Source: Homarus americanus (taxonomy: Eukaryota; Arthropoda; Malacostraca; Decapoda; Nephropidae). From it: a stretch of 64,000 nt of DNA. The stretch covers positions 3,891,508 through 3,955,507 of the forward strand of contig NW_024744357.1 in assembly GCF_018991925.1 (NCBI RefSeq), in the 5' to 3' direction. The notes below the pieces were generated by a model, which saw nothing but the letters and a program-made list of their open reading frames with translations, ran no database searches and was not told the DNA's origin. Of the stretch, positions 30,667-42,580 are shown piece by piece (position 1 is the stretch's first letter; the number at the start of each line of letters is the position of its first letter). The translations under genes were made by a program, and so were the position numbers.

Positions 30667-32159
30667 ACTAAAAGTACTTAATAAACAATCTTATACAAAG
30701 GCAACAATTTGTGCATCCAGTTTATTCTTCAAATATTATATCATGAAGATCACAGATTTATCTTTGGTTATTATTTGTACTACTAAGGGATCAGTTCCGT
30801 GAACCCTAATATCACTCTAGAGTCTAGACGATGCAAACAAGGAAACTCATCGGTTATAAGAAATTGCCAAAATAGACGCTTGATGTGCTATATATAAACC
30901 ACTTGAAACACCACTTAGCACTGTATAAAGGATCCACACACTGTCTGTCATGATCAAGGAGCGGAGGACGAGCGTAGCCCTGCGTGTGTCTGGTGGTGGA
31001 GTGGCTACAGAAGTCACCCAGCTGGTGTTATATGTTGTTTGAACCTCCCGCCAGGACCTGCTTTCGCTCTACCACACCTGGGCGCATGCGCACAATCTCA
31101 TGGACGTCCGGAGTTGTGTTTTTCTCTCAAGGTTCTTATTTGATCCGATTTTACTTTGTAGTGTCAAGTTTATTGACCAATTTGTAAAAATAACTTAAGA
31201 ACTAAGCTACCACGAAATACAAAATTATTAGATGGATAAAATAGCAAGAATTATAGACTGGCAACTGTTCGTCGACCGATTTTGACATTTAAAGACGGAG
31301 CAGCGGCTGGTGAGCCGAGCGAGGAAGTGTGTACGTGACGCCGGCAACGTACAGTATCTGGCCCTCCCACACCGTCCTATTGTCACCCGCCCTAAGGTAC
31401 AAAATAGTCTGATGACCCCATTGTCGCCACCTCACACCCCTTCCCCAAGTGCAATTAAGAATATAATCAGTAGGGCGGGATACTGCCATGTTTTAGATCT
31501 GGGTTGAATAGTTAGTACATTATAAGTCAGGTTTCTCACACACAACCGAGAGCGAGAAAAGGATGCTGATATTCAACATGCTGCTGGTTGTTTAGAAAAA
31601 AAAAACCCTGTCAACATTCCAATACGCCAAATAGATAGTTGATTTAAGGAGGGAGAATCATGATTTAAATGGTGCTTTGACCCGATTCTTAAATATATTT
31701 TACGTTTTTTGTCCTTCCCTGAACACAATTTTTGTATGGTAAAGATAACGTTTCGGTCATCATTTTGGTATCTAGGCTTAATGGAGTCCTTTAGGTGAGT
31801 TCCAACTGGTAGTTACGGGATAAAACTAGTTGAAGGTCAAACAAGTCGTAAATAAGCTCCCGTCTAATAATATCCACTCAGTAAGATGGTGACCCCATTA
31901 AGGTTCGGATCCATTTCATCTTGCTTTCAATCGTAATAGTTAGGTTGGATTGGAGATTATTGGTACTGGGGGATACTTGACCGCTCGAAGAAAATGACAA
32001 CGAGTAGGATGTTAAACAAGAACATTTTCGGAAGCAAGTTGAGTACATCCAAGGTTCTGGGGTACACGTCGCGCCGTGTAGCGTGTTGTGTGGTGCTCAG
32101 GGACACGTGACTTCCTGAGTGTGTGGGTTTGTCATCGTCAGTTAGATGTTAAATTAATA
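30667..32159. other. Upstream region of the unknown gene, no recognised feature
   Basis: Probable promoter/5' flank of the minus-strand exon ending at 30666. It is mixed-composition unique sequence. Short open frames at 30984-31187 and 31289-31507 show no similarity. No transposon ends were found. Confidence 0.4.
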
Positions 32160-32161
32160 AA

Positions 32162-32164
<3 letters not shown>

Positions 32165-32232
<68 letters not shown>

Positions 32233-32530
32233 CATTAGCCCAATAAAGCACGCGGACTTCTACATACAATCAACACCTCAACCCTCCAGGATTCGAACCC
32301 ACGGCCCACGAGCCCATGACTGTGACCCAGGGGAACACTACCTCTGACCACCAGTATCCTGGTGGTCCAGAGGTAGCGTTCCCCGGTCCTGGTGGTCCAG
32401 AGGTAGCGTTCCCCTGTCCTGGTGGTCCAGAGGTAGCGTTCCCCGGTCCTGGTGGTCCAGAGGTAGCGTTCCCCGGTCACAGTCATGGGCTCGTGGGCCG
32501 TGGTTTGAATCCTGGCGGGTTGAGGTGTTG

Positions 32531-32602
<72 letters not shown>
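32165..32602. mobile_element. Inverted pair of tRNA-like SINEs (family A) flanked by (TA)n
   Basis: A minus-strand copy (32354-32232) and a plus-strand copy (32355-32535) meet head to head at GACCACCAGTATCCTGGTGG. Each reads from a tRNA-like head (TGGTCCAG..GGTAGCG, then GTTTGAATCC or GGGTTCGAATCC as box B) through GGGTTGAGGTGTTGATTG; the minus copy continues through GTATGTAGAAGTCCGCGTG to ATTGGGCTAATGAA. Both end directly in long (TA)n tracts. In the plus copy the first 30 bases of the head are repeated four times. Confidence 0.8.
32357..32476 (+). repeat. Fourfold 30-bp amplification of the SINE head
   Basis: The unit TCCTGGTGGTCCAGAGGTAG plus CGTTCCCCGG starts at 32357, 32387, 32417 and 32447. 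The only obvious change is CTG for CGG in one copy. The unit covers the box A-like segment of the tRNA-derived SINE. The single-copy version is present at 49163-49195. Confidence 0.93.
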
Positions 32603-32695
32603 GTAACCGGTAATATTACATATATATAGGCCTATATATATATATATGACCTGACCTCATGTTCAGTAAGGTCACCCTATGAACTTAAGCCTCTC

Positions 32696-33584
<889 letters not shown>

Positions 33585-34540
33585 CAAGAACACAAGAATG
33601 GAGGAAACTGCAGGGGGCCTATTGGCCCATACTGGGCAGTCCCATTTACACCCAACCCCTATTGCTCATATAAGCATCCAACCTATGTTTGAAGCTATCC
33701 AGCGTATTCGAGTTAATGATGATATTTGGTAAAGTGTTCCATTCATCCACTACTCTGTTTCCAAACCAGTGTTTACCTATTTCGCGCCTAAATCTAAATT
33801 TGTCTAATTTAAAACCATTGTTACGAGTTCGCTCGTACCTTTGTAATGTTCCCTTTGTTAACCCCCGACTTCCATTTATACACCTCTATCATATTGCCCC
33901 TCACTCTACGTCTCTCAAGGTAGTGCAAATTAAGATGCTTTAACCTGTCTCTGTACTCAAGGTTCCTAATGCCCGGGATTAGTCTTGTCATTCTCCTCTG
34001 GATTCTTTCCAAGGATTCTATGAACCTAAGTACTTTATTAGCCTTGTTACGAGCAAAAAACATTGTTTACTTGGCTTATGATTCCTAAATCTCTCTCGCA
34101 GTCGGATTTCACAATGGCATCGTTATTCATCTGGTATCTGGTTTCCCTGTTTACATCTCCTATACTGAGTTCTTTACATTTCACTTTGTTTACCCGCTTC
34201 CACTGCAGTGTCCTCCACCCCCGTGCTCACATGTTCCCCGAGCAGTTTGAAGACTTCGACATCTTTTGGACTGCCCTTTCGAGAGTCCCAGCCAGGGTTG
34301 CTACTCCATCCCTAGACAGATGCACCCCATCCCTAGCATAAAGTCCCTTCTGCCGTAGAAGTTGTCACAGTTGTCAATGACTGGGACTGATATTGACTTG
34401 CAATATCTGTCAAGACGGCCGTTGACACCAACTGCCCTTGACAACCATTCCTTCTAGGCAGAACACCACATATGATAGAGATCCCCCCCTTAGACCTAAC
34501 ACGTTGTATAGCTGTCTTGAACTTATCAAACACACCCTCA
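33585..34540 (-). mobile_element. CR1-like LINE, subfamily B, internally deleted
   Basis: On the minus strand it starts with an SGNH/esterase-like ORF1 fragment (IQRVRSKGGISIICGVLPRR near 34500, degenerate catalytic tail LCLGMGCIC near 34330). It then jumps near 34200 straight to the RT C-terminal region (SIGDVNRETRY, KSDCERDLG) and ends with RNLEYRDRLKHLNLHYLERR and the CR1 3' tail. A second deletion near 34020 joins KVLRFI to SLERIQRRMTRL, losing about 40 residues present at 47934-48140. Most of the endonuclease and RT are missing. Confidence 0.8.
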
Positions 34541-34613
34541 TCCTATTTTTATCTTTACCGCAAAAACCCCCATATATATATATATCTTGATAAAATCACA
34601 TGTGGATTTACAT

Positions 34614-34616
<3 letters not shown>

Positions 34617-34696
<80 letters not shown>
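34617..34696. repeat. (TA)n microsatellite
   Basis: Eighty bases of pure TA, next to sequence matching the Penelope-like end at 32790-32832. Confidence 0.97.
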
Positions 34697-34702
<6 letters not shown>

Positions 34703-34817
34703 AAGGTTAAGATTTATTTTTATATTTGAACGTACTGTAATATACATATTGTTAATCCCCCAATCATACTATTACTATGTCAAGTATTACGTAATATACT
34801 TACATCTTTCTTATATT

Positions 34818-35230
34818 TCCCCATTTGGCAATCTTCGCATGTAAAAGTCGTATGAAAAGTGTCGGTTTTCACCTTTTTGGGGACACACATAATTTTCACA
34901 AGATACCTTAACAGGTCCCTTTTCTACCAAAATATCAATTGTCGTAGTGTCCAGTGAATGTGGCCAGTTGGCTGGATCACATAGATCTTCATCAGCATAC
35001 CTGTTAGCGGAGGTAGAACTGTCCATTTTAAAAGACTTAGTATTTTTTTCAGTACTCTCCTCTTCCTCAACTTAAATATGACCCACACTATCACCATCAC
35101 AGTGGCTCAGGTCCTCTTTTGCACTAGTTTCTGGTGTTTTTGAAAACATATTTTTTCTCTGGAACCTTTCATTGACATTTCGATTTCTTCTCTCTTCCTT
35201 TTTTCTTCCTTTTCTCTGCACCCCAGATGT
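34818..35230 (-). pseudogene. TTF-type zinc-finger fragment of a hAT/ZMYM-like transposase protein
   Basis: The open frame beginning at 35026 encodes LCDPANWPHSLD, then LVEKGPVKV, then ENRHFSYDFYMRRLPNGE. This is the DPxxWP...GP....RxFSxxWYxRxLxNGE pattern of the TTF zinc finger at the N-terminus of hAT-derived transposases and ZMYM-like proteins. A basic stretch (KKGREKKSKCQ region, 35230-35160) and an acidic Ser-rich linker with one stop precede it. The catalytic dimerisation domain is missing. It could be a domesticated exon, but the upstream stop and lack of continuation favour a remnant. Confidence 0.6.
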
Positions 35231-35647
35231 ATTTTCTGTATCTGTTTCTATCCCTGTTGGCCATGGTATAATAGAGGGCTGTGTACGATAGTAAAATAAT
35301 GTAGATCAACAATTTCACAAAACACAAATCACGGACAACTGGAGATTCAGAGTTTGGACAACACTGACAGGTGACCGCTGCCAACGTCCTCACTCCTTTT
35401 CGACAGAGAGCACAGTAAAGAATGACATTGTTCTCTGTTCTCAGTCTGGGTCAGCATTGCTTAACTATGCTGGTGTAGCTCATGACGTGGCCGTGATGAT
35501 GTGGGTCAGGTGTTAGGTCAGACACGACAAGGATTAACTTGCCGCCGATACAAAGGGATGGATTAACGTCTCCAGTAGCTGCAGATATGGGTGATGAGCA
35601 GACCCAAAAGTGCCGCCCTGGGAGGACTGATCTAGAAGCAGCCAAGC

Positions 35648-37670
35648 ATGAGTTACCAATCCTCACACCACCTTCCAGAGGAGAATTTGATCGACTTGAG
35701 AAGCTCGGAAATAAGTGAATTGTATCACCAGAGTATCCTACCCTTATGTAATCAAGTACAAAGACTCACAAACCAGATGGAACAGGGGGTGAGCAGTCAC
35801 ACTAAGAGTGTTAAAAAAATTGGGGTCTCACAGTGTCGATCTTTTCCCTCAAGTGAGATGAAGCTCAAAACTTTTTCAGGGACACCTAATAATTTAGACC
35901 AAATTAATGTAGGCGAGTGGATAGCTGAGGCCAAGCGTAACATAAGGTTGCTTGGCTACAAGTGTAGAGGGGCAGTCAACTATATTCTTAAATTTTTCAC
36001 TGGTCCTGTTCAGAAAAGGGTAGAAAAACTGGCTTCGAGTGACAGTTATAATAGAAGGGGTTCTCGCAGTTTAAAGGATACTTATGGAGAAAACCTGACG
36101 CTGGGGGAGCTCCATCTTAGATTTTATCAGAGGACTCAGGGTGTACTGGAAAATGTGTGGATCTATTTAGATGCCCTTGAGCTGCTGCATGAGAAGATAG
36201 TTAAAGTAGCCCTAACGCAAGTCGCCAGTAGGTCGAATAATTTGAAAGAGGTTTTTCTTAAGGGCTTAAGGGATCAAGGGTTGCAGAGTGGCTTTCATTG
36301 GTATTTGCGTGGCCAGCCTGGATTGTCTTATGAGGAGTTGGCACAGGTAGCTGCAGAAGAGTCAAAGAAGATGACAAAGCAGCAAATTAAGGAAAAGAAC
36401 CCATCTAAGGGTGTGGTTACAGCTATAAACGAATGTTCGACCTTGGTTAAGGAAGTGGGAGAAATATTAAACCCCCATGGAAGTGTACCTAAAGAGTGGA
36501 CAAGATGCTTGCTGAATTACGAGTAGATATTCAGGCTGTGAAGACAGACCTAGTACAAATTAAGGGGTCACCGGAAGTTAAACATTTTAACAAGGGAAGG
36601 CCACTCCCATTCAAGGGAGAGTGCTATATATGTGGACAGTGGGGGCACAGGGCGGCCACCTGTTGACACCGGAACCAAGGTCGAGGGAGAGGAGGTCCAC
36701 CAAGGTGGGCCCCTCAGCAGCCAAGAAATGGAGTCAAGACCACGAGAGTGTCAGAAATTGCTGGAGAGGAGGGAAATGGCCAACCCCTGCTGCAGGAAGC
36801 CCACCAGCAGGGTTAGAACAAGTGGGCTGGTCACACAGAGAGTGGAGTAAGGACAGGTTGGTGGGGAAAACCCCCGTCACCGCAGCTAGGATAGGAGGAG
36901 TCGTGGTTACATCTCTTCTGGATTCTGGTAGTGAGGTGTCTCTTGTCTCAGAGACAGTTTATCGTAGAGATTTTGAATCTAAGGGAGTTGGATTACATTC
37001 CCCAGAGCTACCTTGCCCCAGAGGGTCTTGTGTTGAAAGCCGCTAATGGTGGGTCAATACCATACCTGGGCTACATGTTGGTGGATGTTGAGGGAGGAGG
37101 AGCAGAGCTCTGCTAGTAAGGCCCCAGGGTTGATAGGGATGAATGTACTTAGCCAATGTCGAGAAGTTCTAGTGAAGGATTTTGGCCCCCAATATGTTAA
37201 CTGTAGTAATATAAAGGGAGACAGAGTTTTTCTAGGTGTTTCCAAGAGATTGAGAACATCCACCGATGGCAGCAGAAAGACCAAGTGGGGTTTGCCTCCT
37301 CTACCAGGTGGAAACCACCAAGGATCCCCACAAACTGTCGCCAGGCAGTCAGAATTTACATCCTAAGCTTACGGTGATGTCCCAAACTTGAAGTCTTGAT
37401 TGAGCCAATGCAGGCGGGGGAAGGGTGGCTGCCTCACAACCTCCTTCTTATCCCTTCAAACACTACCATCAGGTACGGTAAGGAGGTTGCCACTGTGGTC
37501 AATGTTGAGTGGCTCGTGGGGCTGATATGTGTCCTCAACAAGAAACAGCGAAGGTGAGCTCAAAAAGTGTTGAATGGGGGACAGAATGCCCAGCTGATGG
37601 GCAGATGCCAGTAGATCTAAGGCAAATAGGGCTGAAGATTGACCTAGAACAAATACCCAGTAGCACACAA
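35648..37670 (+). pseudogene. Ty3-like LTR retrotransposon gag and protease, frameshifted
   Basis: The frame from Met 35648 to the stop at 36526 gives a 292-residue gag-like protein with an EMKLKTFSG...VGEWIAEAKR capsid-type region and a basic tail. A frame change just before 36505 leads to a coiled-coil-like segment and the CCHC zinc knuckle CYICGQWGHRAATC (36622-36663), followed at once by a stop. After another frame change an aspartic protease motif, SLLDSGSEVSLVS, appears near 36930, and further frame changes separate LIGMNVLSQC near 37130. Weak similarity to the protease-RT spacer continues to about 37670. RT, RNase H and integrase are not seen, nor are paired LTRs. At least three frame breaks make it non-functional. 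Confidence 0.8.
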
Positions 37671-38340
37671 GAGAGACTTTAGATTTTTTCTTTTTGTCAG
37701 TGCATTTACAGAGTATATCAGTACTAGATGGAGATACGAGTCAATTTAGAAGTAATGACATGGTCTGGACTTTGTTTGTTGGGATATATCATCATTTATA
37801 TTAATTAATGGGTAAAATTTTACTTTAACTACCATAAGTATTTGAATGTTTAGATTCGAGATAGGCAATATTGGGTAAATTTTAAGTTTTGATCATCCCT
37901 GTACTTAGACATACAGGCTATGTTTTTTCCTGATAGTTTGCGATGTGTTATGAACGCTTTTGATCTTCACTTCTACCGGAGATCACTAGTTTTCAGTTAC
38001 TACCCCCAACCCTTACTGGTGTATGTTAAGCAAACTTTATAACTTATAATATAACTCATCATAACCTAACCTAACATATGACCTGTATTTCCTTATGCAA
38101 TCGAAAAATGTTTAGCGACAGAAATCCCGTAGTGATAATGTGTCTTATCGTAAGGTTCCCCAGACGACCAAAACCAAGATAATACCAATATTGTTTGGAA
38201 TGTTATACTATGAAATTTGTAGTCGGGGCAGCTAATATCCATTGAATTAGTTAATGTGCTTAGTAATATTTATATATTCAATACAGCATCACTGTGTTGC
38301 ACAATAAAGCACAATTAATTACCTAATAATAGTTATTTAC
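37671..38340. other. Sequence without recognised feature
   Basis: AT-rich sequence with one AACCTAACCTAAC motif near 38064. No gene or transposon end was identified. Confidence 0.4.
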
Positions 38341-38342
38341 AG

Positions 38343-38588
38343 AGCCGATCAGCCGAGAAGGTTGGACAACTACTTTCAGGGTTCATCAAGGCAGATGAAA
38401 GAAATTTACCCAAAGTAGATGTCTTTATGATTGTAGAGTATTATCAAGAACTCCGCCATCCAGCTATGAAGCTCGTTAAATTACATCTGTCATCTGATCA
38501 TCCCCTGGCCATGGTCGTCCCTAGTCCTTCCACAACATTAAATATAGACATCAGTGACGAAAACTTACAATTCCCAGACATGAAATAG
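38343..38588 (+). CDS. Exon-like fragment resembling arthropod YqaJ/SWIM transposon-type proteins
   Basis: Preceded by a good acceptor (TAGTTATTTACAG), an open frame without initial Met runs 81 codons to TAG. It reads SAEKVGQLLSGFIKADERNL, then PKVDVFMIVEYYQEL, similar from memory to the N-terminal part of multicopy arthropod proteins that carry SWIM and YqaJ-type nuclease domains. The second half (VVPSPSTTLNIDISDENLQF) is not recognisable. It could be the last exon of a decayed multicopy gene or an exonised transposon fragment. The open frame, splice site and strong FIKADE block are what support it. Confidence 0.4.
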   Translation, partial: SRSAEKVGQLLSGFIKADERNLPKVDVFMIVEYYQELRHPAMKLVKLHLSSDHPLAMVVPSPSTTLNIDISDENLQFPDMK

Positions 38589-39055
38589 AGAACAGCGATG
38601 AAAACTTCCATGTTGGAGTCATCGGTCTTTTGCATCACTTTGGCAGCCAGCAAGTAAATACACACGATGATACTTGCAGTAAATTATTTTAACCTAAAAA
38701 TAAGGTATGCCTGTGTATATCAACATTGTATATGGCCATAAGTCCTGTATTTCTGCTGGTAACAACACATACACCACAGCTGGCTGGGCGGCTCGCTCCA
38801 ACCAGTGACGTCACTACCAATCACAGCTTTTCGCAGTCACATGACTTTTTAGCAATTTCGACCCTTATTTTTTACACTAATTGGTCCAATTTATTTAAAA
38901 ATGTCATTACCAGAGTGAATTTAAGCGTTTTCTTTACCCATTGACCTGCCACCTTACGAAAAATTACGACCGACAACTTGTCCATTCTGGGAAGGTACTG
39001 GACTGATCCCATTTATCTCTGCAAACTTAGTGTAAAAAAAAAAAGGAACATGAGT

Positions 39056-39905
<850 letters not shown>

Positions 39906-39957
39906 ATATCTTCTCTCATAGTGACGTTGGCAGTTGTGAACGGAGGCTTCATTATAT

Positions 39958-39961
<4 letters not shown>

Positions 39962-40032
<71 letters not shown>
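39962..40032. repeat. (TG)n microsatellite
   Basis: About 35 TG units; a shorter (CA)n tract lies at 40223-40246. Confidence 0.97.
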
Positions 40033-40033
<1 letters not shown>

Positions 40034-40246
40034 ACTGCACTGATTAGATAAGTGATAAATGTCAAAATATAATAGACTTTAACGAAACGTGGTAGATGAG
40101 TGTGTCATGTGAGTGGGGGACTATAAACAGTATTTTATCCTTGGTGGGAGTGACCATGAAAATTAGGGCCTGTAAAAGTACGTTCAGCTCGATAATGGGT
40201 TCTTTGTTCTCTCTCTCTCTCCACACACACACACACACACACACAC

Positions 40247-42270
40247 GCTATAAAAACCTTCTTGGGATATGGACTTTACCATTACAGAGCAGCATACACG
40301 TTATCTATGAACGTCTGCACTTTTATTCAACTTTTCAGTCTGACGTAAACGGTCGGATCCGGGGAGGTAGAGTGGTGAGAGGTCAGGCATCCTTCCATTA
40401 CCCTGCATTATTTTTCACTGATTTTCTCATATATGAACTATTTTAACTTCTTTTTAATGTTGTGAGTTGCGATAAAATTTAGACCCCCTCCCCGCCCCCG
40501 AGCCCATCGGTTGGGTTGTAATTCAAGCGTTGACCCCAGTCAGCCTCTGTAACACCGTCCTTCCCTCCTGTGTAGCTGGTGTTGTCATTTCATTAAATAA
40601 AACAAGTATTATTTATAGAGTAAATGAATAAATATGATTATTATTTAATTTCAACATATAAATACACAGACGAGTGAAAATAAACAAAGTTGATGTACTC
40701 GAGTGAATTGACGCTTCAGATTATAAAGTGTACTGTACGTGCCTTGGTGTCTCGCGGTAATGGCTGAAGCTGATACTATTTATAATTATTTTCTGTTTAC
40801 CTTGACTGTTTACTCGCTGAGATTTACCAGTTGATGTCCTCCAGAGAGGTGCACCTTACCCAGGTTACTCCCTACAGCTTGCTGGATGTGTATTTATAGA
40901 ACAGTTTAACGTCAAGTAACCTAACGGAACTTAACTAAACCATCTACGCAAACACGATTCAGTCCTTTAAGAAGTAGTGTCGTACATGTATTTTATTATG
41001 GCTAACGTCAGGTTATTTTATTCATTTTAGAGTAACCACTTCCTTTTACAATATCTCTTAAATATATATGCTGTTGAGTTGTAAGATGTTTTTATGACTT
41101 TTCTACTTTTACTGTACTATTAGAAACTATTATGTCATTATAGTGTCACTGATAGAAATTACTATTACAATGATAATATGATCATTGCATTAGTAAACAG
41201 AACAATATATAATAGATGGCACTAAGAGGGTTCAGGCCCTCACTTGGCTCAATCATGTGACCCATATCAATGTTGTTATTGTTCACTTTGTCTCAGTATT
41301 TTTCTGGCTAAATAGACTGTTTCATTATCAATAATTATCACTCGGTGGGGTAAAACCTATCTCGTCTGAACTAATTTTATTTTGGCTAACGTTAGACGAT
41401 GAATTCAGCTGAGTAACCCTACCACACTGGGTGAAAACCTATCTCGATTAAACAAATTTGACCCGACATAATGACGTGCGCTTCACCACACAGTATAGTC
41501 CGTAAGCGTGAGTAAACACAATGCACACACTTAACACTGAGGGCAAGTGTCTACTCACTGCATTTATCCGAGAAGTGCGTTATAAAACACACATCCGGGA
41601 GGACAATGGCTCCCCATCCCGATTCCAGAGGTAGGCACCGCCTGTGTTATGTAGTACAGTATTGTACACTCGGCCACCACCACACGGTTCCTAATCGAGA
41701 GTTTTCTTCTGTTTATTGAATAATTGGAACCTTATTATTTGAACAAATTCGAATGTTTGAATGAATGGCAATTATTTTAAGATCAACTAACTGTTAAGTG
41801 CAGGAGACATTTAGAGGTAATCCACTTTTATTGTGTGTGTGTGTGTGCGTTTTGTTTCAAGGTTTTGGATAAAATTGGATGTATTCAAACTAAATCGGCA
41901 GAGAGAACCTGTAAGTTGCTATGGGCGTAGAATTTTATACAGTAATGAACTAAGTAAGTAATGTAGGTAGCGAGAGAGGTAAGCAGGTGGTGGGTGAGTG
42001 GGAGAACGAGAGACCGCTTGGTAGTGACCTTGGACACACCCGAGTAAATATAGTTTCCGTGATCAAAGGAGAAAAAATAATAATATATTCTGCGCATTAT
42101 TGATCATCACCAGATCGTATTGTCAGTACACAGTTAGGTCAGTATCTGGAAGATGTTTTTTATTGTTGTTTTTTCTTATTTGAAATAATTTTAAAATTCC
42201 TGTAAAGTATTGCTATTCAAATTGACACGCCGATCACACACTAGTTCGACTGACAGGCGATTTGTGTGGT
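40247..42270. other. Sequence without recognised feature
   Basis: Non-repetitive sequence. Short ORFs show no family similarity. A GTAAACA-rich AT-biased stretch dominates. Confidence 0.4.
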
Positions 42271-42272
42271 GT

Positions 42273-42392
42273 CATTCCACTTGGACGATCGTCTGTTTTA
42301 TGCTGTTTTTATCCTTTTTAGTTACATGATCAGGTTATGTTAGATTAGGTTAGGTTAAATAGCATAAAACAGACGATCGTCCAAGTGGGATG
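42273..42392. repeat. Foldback hairpin, 32-bp arms, TTAGG-rich loop
   Basis: Arms 42273-42304 (contains TTGGACGATCGTCTGTTTTA) and 42361-42392 are inverted copies with a single mismatch. The 56-base loop holds TTAGATTAGGTTAGGTTA. Near identity of the arms implies recent origin or gene conversion. No coding sequence. Confidence 0.9.
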
Positions 42393-42439
42393 TAATCGTT
42401 TGATACAATTACTCTCGGTGGCACGCTTATTGTTTTTTT

Positions 42440-42580
42440 TTCCAGTTGGTGGTTAGGTTAGGTTAGGGTAGCTTATATTAGGTTAGGATAGGATGTGATA
42501 GGATTTATTTATTAGGTTAGAATAGGATTGATTATGTTAAAATATATTATGTTATGTTAGGTTAAGTTAGATTAGGGTTT
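42440..42580 (+). repeat. Degenerate interstitial TTAGG array
   Basis: GGTTAGGTTAGGTTAGGGTA is followed by diverged TTAGGATAGGAT, TTAGGTTAGAATAGG and TTATGTTAGGTTAAGTTAG units. TTAGG is the telomere repeat of most arthropods. The array is short and impure, so it is an interstitial relic or simple-sequence drift, not a telomere. Confidence 0.65.

Noticed and set aside
42440..42580. Telomere or chromosome end
   Set aside because: The TTAGG repeats are short, impure and followed by more than 20 kb of ordinary sequence.
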